A stretch of DNA of 64,000 nucleotides, from NCBI GenBank assembly GCA_963971305.1, contig OZ020306.1:58812686-58876685 (forward strand). The letters run 5' to 3'. The notes below the pieces were generated by a model, which did not search any database, was not told the DNA's origin, and worked only from the letters and a program-made list of their open reading frames with translations. The stretch is from Arcuatula senhousia. Lineage: Eukaryota > Mollusca > Bivalvia > Mytilida > Mytilidae. Every line of letters starts with the position of its first letter. Position 1 is the first letter of the stretch. Positions 56,114 through 64,000 of this stretch are shown here, piece by piece. The translations under genes were made by a program, and so were the position numbers.

Positions 56114-59100
56114 AAAAACGTTTAATTAGGGTTAGGGTAAGTGTAAAACATATAATATGGGTAATTTGGGTTAGGTTTAATATAAAACACACAGTAAGGA
56201 ATAGGGTTAGCATATAAAGATACTTTTAGTGTTAGGGTTAGTACAAATTCATACAATTAGGGTTAGGGTCGATGAAAACACAAAATAAGGGGTAGGGGTT
56301 AGTACAAAGAGATACAGTTCAGGTGAAATATAGTTCAAAACGTAAAATTAGGGTTAGGGTTAGTGTAAAACATATAATTTGGGTAATTTGGGTAAGGTTT
56401 AGTATAAAACACACAATTAGGGTTAGGGTTAGCATATAAAGATACTTTTAGGGTTAGGGTTAGCATATAAAGATACTTTTAGTGTAAGGGGTAGTACAAA
56501 ATTATACAATTAGGGTTATAGTCGATGAAAACACAAAATAAGTGATAGGGGTTAATACAAAAACGTATAATTAGGGTTAGGGTTAGTGTAAAACATATAT
56601 TTAGGGTTAGGGTTAGTATGAAACACACAATTAGGGTTAGGGGTTAGCATACTAAGATCCAGTTAGGGTTAGTACAAAATCATACAATTAGGGTTAGGGT
56701 CGATGAAAACACAAAATAAGGGGTAGGGGTTAGTACAAAGAGATATAGTTCAGGTGAAAAATAGTTCAAAACGTAAAATTAGGGTTAGGGTTAGTGTTAA
56801 ACATATAATTTGGGTAATTTGGGTTAGGTTAAGTATAAAACACACAATTGGGGTTAGGGTTAGCATATAAAGATATTTTAGTGTTAGGTTTAGTACAAAA
56901 TTATACAATTAAGTTTATATTCGATAAAAACAAAAAATAAGTGGTAGGGTTTATTAACAAAAACGTACAATTAGGGTTATGGTTCGTGTAAAACATATAT
57001 TTAGGGTTAGGATTAGTATGAAACACAGAATTAGGGTTAGGAGTTAGCATACTAAGATACACTTATGGTTAGGGTTAGTACAAATTCATACAATTAGGGT
57101 TAGGGTCGATGAAAACACAAAATAAGGGGTAGGGGTTAGTACAAAGAGATACAGTTCAGGTGAAATATAGTTCAAAACGAAAAATTAGGGTTAGGGTTAG
57201 TGTAAAACATATAATTTGGGTCATTTGGGTAAGGTTTAGTATAAAACACACAATTAGGGTTAGCATATAAAGATAATTTTAGTGTTAGGGGTAGTACAAA
57301 ATTATACAATTAGGGTTATAGTCGATGAAAACACAAAATAAGTGGTAGGGGTTAGTACAAAAACGTATAATTAGGCTTAGGGTTAGTGTAAAACATATAA
57401 TTAGGGTTAGGGTAAGTATGAAACACACAATTAGGGTTAGGGGTTAGCATACTAAGATACACTTAGGGTAAGGGTTAGTACAAAATCATAACATTAGGGT
57501 TAGGGCCGATGAAAACACAAAATAAGGGGTAGGGGTTAGAACAAAGAGATATAGTTCAGGTGAAAGATAGTTCAAAACGTGCAATTAGGTTAGCGTTAGT
57601 GTAAAACATATAATTTGGGTAATTTGGGTTCAAATTATACAATTAGGGTTATAGTCGATGAAAACACATAATAAGTGGTAGGGGTTAGTACAAAAACGTT
57701 TAATTAGGGTTAGGGTAAGTGTAAAACATATAATATGGGTAATTTGGGTTAGGTTTAATATAAAACACACAGTAAGGAATAGGGTTAGCATATAAAGATA
57801 CTTTTAGTGTTAGGGTTAGTACCAATTCATACAATTAGGGTTAGGGTCGATGAAAACACAAAATAAGGGGTAGGGGTTAGTACAAAGAGATACAGTTCAG
57901 GTGAAATATAGTTCAAAACGTAAAATTAGGGTTAGGGTTAGTGTAAAACATATAATTTGGGTAATTTGGGTAAGGTTTAGTATAAAACACACAATTAGGG
58001 TCAGGGTTAGCATATAAAGATACTTTTAGGGTTAGGGTTAGCATATAAAGATACTTTTAGTGTAAGGGGTAGTACAAAATTATACAATTAGGGTTATAAT
58101 CGATGAAAACACAAAATAAGTGATAGGGGTTAATACAAAAACGTATAATTAGGGTTAGGGTTAGTGTAAAACATATATTTAGGGTTAGGGTTAGTATGAA
58201 ACACACAATTAGGGTTAGGGGTTAGCATGCTAAGATCCAGTTAGGGTTAGTACAAAATCATACAATTAGGGTTAGGGTCGATGAAAACACAAAATAAGGG
58301 GTAGGGGTTAGTACAAAGAGATATAGTTCAGGTGAAAAATAGTTCAAAACGTAAAATTAGGGTTAGGGTTAGTGTTAAACATATAATTTGGGTAATTTGG
58401 GTTAGGTTAAGTATAAAACACACAATTGGGGTTAGGGTTAGCATATAAAGATATTTTAGTGTTAGGTTTAGTACAAAATTATACAATTAAGTTTATATTC
58501 GATAAAAACAAAAAATAAGTGGTAGGGTTTATTAACAAAAACGTACAATTAGGGTTATGGTTCGTGTAAAACATATATTTAGGGTTAGGATTAGTATGAA
58601 ACACAGAATTAGGGTTAGGAGTTAGCATACTAAGATACACTTATGGTTAGGGTTAGTACAAATTCATACAATTAGGGTTAGGGTCGATGAAAACACAAAA
58701 TAAGGGGTAGGGGTTAGTACAAAGAGATACAGTTCAGGTGAAATATAGTTCAAAACGAAAAATTAGGGTTAGGGTTAGTGTAAAACATATAATTTGGGTC
58801 ATTTGGGTAAGGTTTAGTATAAAACACACAATTAGGGTTAGCATATAAAGATAATTTTAGTGTTAGGGGTAGTACAAAATTATACAATTAGGGTTATAGT
58901 CGATGAAAACACAAAATAAGTGGTAGGGGTTAGTACAAAAACGTATAATTAGGCTTAGGGTTAGTGTAAAACATATAATTAGGGTTAGGGTAAGTATGAA
59001 ACACACAATTAGGGTTAGGGGTTAGCATACTAAGATACACTTAGGGTAAGGGTTAGTACAAAATCATAACATTAGGGTTAGGGCCGATGAAAACACAAAA

Positions 59101-60787
59101 TAAGGGGTAGGGGTTAGAACAAAGAGATATAGTTCAGGTGAAAGATAGTTCAAAACGTGCAATTAGGTTAGCGTTAGTGTAAAACATATAATTTGGGTAA
59201 TTTGGGTTCAAATTATACAATTAGGGTTATAGTCGATGAAAACACATAATAAGTGGTAGGGGTTAGTACAAAAACGTTTAATTAGGGTTAGGGTAAGTGT
59301 AAAACATATAATATGGGTAATTTGGGTTAGGTTTAATATAAAACACACAGTAAGGAATAGGGTTAGCATATAAAGATACTTTTAGTGTTAGGGTTAGTAC
59401 CAATTCATACAATTAGGGTTAGGGTCGATGAAAACACAAAATAAGGGGTAGGGGTTAGTACAAAGAGATACAGTTCAGGTGAAATATAGTTCAAAACGTA
59501 AAATTAGGGTTAGGGTTAGTGTAAAACATATAATTTGGGTAATTTGGGTAAGGTTTAGTATAAAACACACAATTAGGGTCAGGGTTAGCATATAAAGATA
59601 CTTTTAGGGTTAGGGTTAGCATATAAAGATACTTTTAGTGTAAGGGGTAGTACAAAATTATACAATTAGGGTTATAATCGATGAAAACACAAAATAAGTG
59701 ATAGGGGTTAATACAAAAACGTATAATTAGGGTTAGGGTTAGTGTAAAACATATATTTAGGGTTAGGGTTAGTATGAAACACACAATTAGGGTTAGGGGT
59801 TAGCATGCTAAGATCCAGTTAGGGTTAGTACAAAATCATACAATTAGGGTTAGGGTCGATGAAAACACAAAATAAGGGGTAGGGGTTAGTACAAAGAGAT
59901 ATAGTTCAGGTGAAAAATAGTTCAAAACGTAAAATTAGGGTTAGGGTTAGTGTTAAACATATAATTTGGGTAATTTGGGTTAGGTTAAGTATAAAACACA
60001 CAATTGGGGTTAGGGTTAGCATATAAAGATATTTTAGTGTTAGGTTTAGTACAAAATTATACAATTAAGTTTATATTCGATAAAAACAAAAAATAAGTGG
60101 TAGGGTTTATTAACAAAAACGTACAATTAGGGTTATGGTTCGTGTAAAACATATATTTAGGGTTAGGATTAGTATGAAACACAGAATTAGGGTTAGGAGT
60201 TAGCATACTAAGATACACTTATGGTTAGGGTTAGTACAAATTCATACAATTAGGGTTAGGGTCGATGAAAACACAAAATAAGGGGTAGGGGTTAGTACAA
60301 AGAGATACAGTTCAGGTGAAATATAGTTCAAAACGAAAAATTAGGGTTAGGGTTAGTGTAAAACATATAATTTGGGTCATTTGGGTAAGGTTTAGTATAA
60401 AACACACAATTAGGGTTAGCATATAAAGATAATTTTAGTGTTAGGGGTAGTACAAAATTATACAATTAGGGTTATAGTCGATGAAAACACAAAATAAGTG
60501 GTAGGGGTTAGTACAAAAACGTATAATTAGGCTTAGGGTTAGTGTAAAACATATAATTAGGGTTAGGGTAAGTATGAAACACACAATTAGGGTTAGGGGT
60601 TAGCATACTAAGATACACTTAGGGTAAGGGTTAGTACAAAATCATAACATTAGGGTTAGGGTCGATGAAAACACAAAATAAGGGGTAGGGGTTAGAACAA
60701 AGAGATATAGTTCAGGTGAAAGATAGTTCAAAACGTGCAATTAGGTTAGCGTTAGTGTAAAACATATAATTTGGGTAATTTGGGTTA
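56054..60787 (+). repeat. 1578-bp tandem triplication
   Basis: Three copies lie head to tail at about 56054-57630, 57632-59208 and 59210-60787. The first two copy ends carry an identical abnormal junction, aatttgggttcaaattatac, at 57621 and 59199. It joins the middle of one A half to the last box of another and has one A fewer than the normal caaaattatac. The end of the third copy instead continues normally (tttgggttaggtttaaa). Private variants such as gggccgatg, ccaattcatac and agtaaggaatagg recur at the period. Confidence 0.86.
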
Positions 60788-63240
60788 GGTTTAAAATAAA
60801 ACACACAATTGGGGTTAGGGTTAGCATATAAAGATATTTTTAGTGTAAGGGTTAGTACAAAATTATACAATTAGGTTTATAGTCGATAAAAACACAAAAT
60901 AAGTGGTAGGGGTTAGAACAAAAACGTATAATTAGGGTTATGGTTCGTGTCAAACATATATTTAGGGTTCGGGTTAGTATGAAACACACAATTAGGGTTA
61001 GGGGTTTGCATACTAAGATCCACTTAGGGTTAGGGTTAGTACAAATCATACAATAAGGGTTAGGGTCGATGAAAACACAAAATAAGGGGGAGGGGTTAGT
61101 ACAAAGAGATACAGTTCAGGTGAAAGATAGTTCAAAACGTAAAGTTAGGGTTAGGGTTAGTGTAAAACATATAATTTGGGTAATTTGGGTAAGGTTTAGT
61201 ATAAAACACACAATTAGGGTTAGGGTTAGCATATAAAGATACTTTTAGTGTAAGGTGTAGTACAAAATCATACAATTAGGGTTAGGGTCGATGAAAACAC
61301 AAAACAAGGGGTAGGGGTTAGTACAAAGAGATACAATTCAGGTAAAAAATAGTTCAAAACGTAAAATTAGGGTTAGGGTTAGTGTAAAACATATAATTTG
61401 GGTAAGGTTTAGTATAAAACACACAATTAGCGTTAGGGTTAGCATATAAAGATATTTTTAGTGTTAGGGGTAGTACAAAATTATACAATTAGGGTTATAG
61501 TCGATGAAAACACAAAATAAGTGGTAGGGGTTAGTACAAAAACGTATAATTAGGGTTAGGGTTAGAGTAAAACATATAATTAGGGTTAGGGTTAGTATGA
61601 AACACACAATTAGGGTTAGGGGTTAGCATACTAAAATCCACTTAGGGTTAGGGTTAGTACAAAATCATACAATTAGGGTTAGGGTCGATGAAAACACAAA
61701 ATAAGGGGTAGGGGTTAGTACAAAGAGATACAGTTCAGGTGAAAGATAGCTCAAAACGTAAAATTAGGGTTAGGGTTAGTGTAAAACATATAATTTGGGT
61801 AATTTAGGTAAGGTTTAGTATAAAACACACAATTAGGGTTAGGGTTAGCATATGAAGATACTTTTAGTGTAAGGGGTAGAACAAAATTATACAATTAGGG
61901 TTACAGTCGATGAAAACACAAAATAAGTGGTAGGGGTTAATACAAAAACGTATAATTAGGGTTAGGGTTAGTGTAAAACATATAATTTGGGTAAGGTTTA
62001 GTATAAAACACACAATTAGGGTTAGGGTTAGCATATAAGGATATTTCTAGTGTTAGGGGTAGAACAAAATTATACAATTAGGGTTATAGTCGAGGAATAC
62101 ACAAAATAAGTGGTAGGGGTTAATACAAAAACGTATATTTAGGGTTAGGGTTAGTGTAAAACATATAATTTGGGTAAGGTTTAGTATTAAACACACAATT
62201 AGGGTTAGGGTTAGCATATAAAGATATTTTTTAGTGTTAGGGGTAGAACAAAATTATACAATTAGGGTTATAGTCGATGAAAACACAAAATAAGTGGTAG
62301 GGGTAAATACAAAAACGTATAATTAGGGTTAGGGTTAGTGTAAAACATATATTTAGGGTTAGGGTTAGTATGAAACACACAATTAGGGTTAGGGGTTTGC
62401 ATACTAAGATCCACTTAGGGTTAGGGTTAGTACAAATCATACAATAAGGGTTAGGGTCGATGAAAATACAAAATAAGGGGGAGGGGTTAGTACAAAGAGA
62501 TACAGTTCAGGTGAAAGATAGTTCAAAACGTAAAATTTGGGTTAGGGTTAGTGTAAAACATATAATTTGGGTAATTTGGGTTAGGTCAAGTATAAAACAC
62601 ACAATTGGGGTTAGGGTTAGCATATAAAGATATTTTAGTGTTAGGGTTAGTACAAAATTATACAATTAGGTTTATAGTCGATAAAAACACAAAATAAATG
62701 GTAGGGGTTAGTAAAAAAAACGTATAATTAGGGTTATGGTTCGTGTAAAACATATATTTAGGGTTAGGGTTAGTATGAAACACACAATTAGGGTTCGGAG
62801 TTAGCATACTAAGATACACTTATGGTTAGGGTTAGTACAAATACATACAACTAGGGTTGGGGTCGATGAAAACACAAAATAAGGGGTAGGGGTCAGTACA
62901 AAGAGATACAGTTCAGGTGAAAGATATTTCAAAACGTGCAATTAGGGTTAGGGTTAGTGTCAAACATATAATTTGGATAATTTGGGTTAGGTTAAGTATA
63001 AAACACACAACTAGGATAAGGGTTTTGCATATAAAGATACTTTTAGTGTTGAGGTTAGTACAAAATTATACAATTAGGGTTATAGTCGATGAAAACACAT
63101 AATAAGTGGTAGGGGTTAGTACAAAAACGTTTAATTAGGGTTAGGGTAAGTGTAAAACATATAATATGGGTAATTTGGTTAGGTTTAATATAAAACACAC
63201 AGTAAGGAATAGGGTTAGCATATAAAGATACTTTTAGTGT
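60788..63240 (+). repeat. Downstream copy of the 53.8-56.2 kb segment (offset ~7009)
   Basis: Matched variants at 53844/60852, 55227/62237 and 55908/62917 give offsets of 7008-7010 bp. This is therefore the right-hand continuation that was separated from its partner by the 1578-bp triplication. It includes an A' unit at 61287 and the acaactaggataag and agtaaggaatagg variants. Confidence 0.8.
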
Positions 63241-63828
63241 TAGGGTTAGTACAAAATCATACAATTAGGGTTAGGTCGATGAAAGCACATAATAAGGGGT
63301 AGGGGTTAGTACAAAGAGATACAGTTCAGGTGAAAGATAGTTAAAAACGTGAATTTAGGGTTAGGGTTAGTGTAAAACATATAATTTTGGTAATTTGGGT
63401 TAGGTTTAGTATAAAACACACAATTAGGGTTAGGGTTAGCATATAAAGATACTTTTAGTGTTAGGGTTAGTACAAAATTATACAATTAGGTTTATAGTCG
63501 ATAAAAACACAAAATAAGTGGTAGGGGTTAGTACAAAAACGTATAATTAGGGTTAGGGTTAGTGTAAAACATATATTTAGGGTTAGGGTTAGTATGAAAC
63601 ACACAATTAGGGTTAGGGGTTAGCATACTAAGATTCACTTAGGGTTAGGGTTAGGGTCGATGAAAACACAAAATAAGGGGTAGGGGTTAGTACAAAGAGA
63701 TACAGTTCAAGTGAAAGATAGTTTAAAACGTAAACTTAGGGTTAGGGTTCGTGTAAAACATATAATTTAGGTAATTTGGGTAAGGTTTAGTATAAAACAC
63801 ACAATTAGGGTTAGGGTTAGCATATAAA
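63241..63828 (+). repeat. Right edge of the satellite array
   Basis: The last array units are close to the A/B consensus. At about 63639-63656 three TTAGGG repeats run without interruption, the longest pure run that I found. It results from loss of one ~25-bp head-plus-spacer segment (the tacaaaatcatacaa box). The array stops inside a box, after gggttagcatataaa, with no degenerate tail. Confidence 0.82.
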
Positions 63829-63873
63829 AAACATTCATTTATATAAATATATACAAAATAGTGCTATTTTTCA

Positions 63874-63879
63874 TTTATT
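63874..63879 (-). promoter_or_regulatory. Candidate polyadenylation signal AATAAA
   Basis: AATAAA is present on the minus strand a short distance after the two open frames, followed by a T-rich stretch (ttttgtatatattt). It fits a 3' end of a minus-strand transcript finishing just before the satellite array. The region is AT-rich, so a chance match is possible. Confidence 0.3.
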
Positions 63880-63896
63880 TTATAATGTCCAAAAGC

Positions 63897-63998
63897 TTAA
63901 CTCTCCACTGGGGAAATCCAATAACATTTGTCGTCAAAACTACAAAGTCCCTTTTCCACAATGTGATCCATAATGCTGGCGTCACACTGTCCCGATTT
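63897..63998 (-). CDS. Possible C-terminal end of a minus-strand gene (partial, unrecognised)
   Basis: Read on the minus strand from the window edge, one frame is open for 33 codons and stops at TAA (63897-63899). The peptide is mixed in composition, with three cysteines, a tryptophan and charged residues (it includes CDASIMDHIVEKGLCSF and ends in ISPVES), unlike the low-complexity satellite translations. A second minus-strand frame is also open, for 41 codons, to TAA at 63875-63877, so the correct frame is uncertain. An AATAAA lies 18 bases past the first stop. I do not recognise the protein. An open frame of this length can occur by chance. Confidence 0.3.
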   Translation of the reverse strand, partial: KSGQCDASIMDHIVEKGLCSFDDKCYWISPVES

Positions 63999-64000
63999 TG

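Larger units (their letters stand above)
1..63828 (+). repeat. Telomere-motif satellite array (TTAGGG heads with A-rich spacers)
   Basis: The whole stretch is a head-to-tail array in which G-rich heads of the form ttagggttagggttag alternate with 13-20 bp A-rich spacers such as tacaaaatcatacaa, tgtaaaacatataa and catataaagatac. The G-rich strand is always the + strand; I found no inverted unit. Spacers recur in a fixed order, so this is a complex satellite, not a simple telomeric tract with random interruptions. Heads vary (TTTGGG, TTCGGG, TTATGG, TTGGGG, GTAAGG) and rarely hold more than two consecutive GGG runs. The array is broken only by three copies of a dispersed element and runs off the left edge of the window. 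TTAGGG is the usual animal telomere repeat, so a subtelomeric or interstitial telomere-derived satellite is the likely identity. I see no supported gene inside it. Confidence 0.95.
63829..64000. other. Non-satellite flanking sequence
   Basis: From about 63829 the TTAGGG and spacer pattern ends. The first ~50 bp are very AT-rich (atttatataaatatataca), then composition becomes mixed, with C as common as G for the first time outside the dispersed elements. The + strand has no obvious gene, and the minus strand has open frames described separately. Only 172 bp are visible, so whether this is single-copy chromosomal DNA or another repeat cannot be decided from the window. Confidence 0.8.

Noticed and set aside
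1..63828. A true chromosome-terminal telomere
   Set aside because: No long pure TTAGGG tract, and complex spacers are present throughout. Telomere-derived satellite fits better.
1..63828. Canonical intramolecular G-quadruplexes
   Set aside because: Heads usually have only two GGG runs, and the next head is separated by an A-rich spacer longer than the usual loop limit. Only long-loop or intermolecular forms seem possible.
1..63828. Inverted segments within the array
   Set aside because: I looked for CCCTAA on the + strand outside the element copies and saw none; all units share one orientation.

Overview
This window is eukaryotic repeat DNA, not a gene region. Positions 1 to about 63,828 form one continuous, head-to-tail satellite array whose building block is the animal-type telomere motif TTAGGG interspersed with short A-rich spacers. 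TTAGGG is the common metazoan telomere repeat. The only unrelated insertion is a ~491-bp GC-rich dispersed element present three times (30174-30664, 36745-37235, 44156-44646). Its head (GTGAG repeats, then a GTTGGTGTTTTACGCCC-type stretch) and tail (CGCCTCTTACGACAAGC) remind me of short dispersed elements of molluscs, so a mollusc or other marine invertebrate is my best guess. That guess rests on recall, not on a search. I see no prokaryotic signatures.

The array is hierarchical. Level 1 is a ~31-bp box: a G-rich head (canonical form ttagggttagggttag) plus a 13-20 bp A-rich spacer. Level 2 is two half-units: A, about 222 bp with seven boxes, and B, about 184 bp with six boxes. Both begin at gtcgatgaaaacacaaaata. 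A and B share six boxes in the same order, so they look like diverged copies of a six-box ancestor of about 185 bp; A carries one extra box. Level 3 is the A-B dimer, about 405-437 bp. Level 4 is a set of higher-order tandem duplications with periods I measured from landmarks: about 829-847, 1269, 1277-1283, 1310, 1459, 1578, 3386 and 3407 bp. Level 5 is a series of large blocks of 7844, 6571 and 7411 bp (22821-44646), each ending in the dispersed element.

Layout: 1-4100, ~1310-bp tandem; 4100-5925, unit mosaic; 5925-9107, 1459-bp tandem; 9695-11366, 836-bp tandem; 10743-14055, 1269-bp tandem; 14056-18920, mosaic shared with later regions; 18920-24735, 3386-bp duplication; 22821-44646, the three element-terminated blocks; 44647-47790, mosaic; 47790-49447, 829-bp tandem; 49300-56113, 3407-bp duplication; 56054-60787, 1578-bp triplication; 60788-63240, another copy of the 53.8-56.2 kb segment; 63241-63828, the array edge. 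From about 63829 to 64000 the sequence is non-repetitive and may hold the 3' end of a minus-strand gene.

The many short reading frames in the array are translations of a stop-poor repeat (LTLTL/NPNP-type) and are not annotated as genes. All array units point the same way: the G-rich strand reads rightward, toward the non-repetitive DNA. Duplication boundaries are located by eye and are good to a few tens of bases unless stated; periods come from matched landmarks and should be within 1-2 bp.
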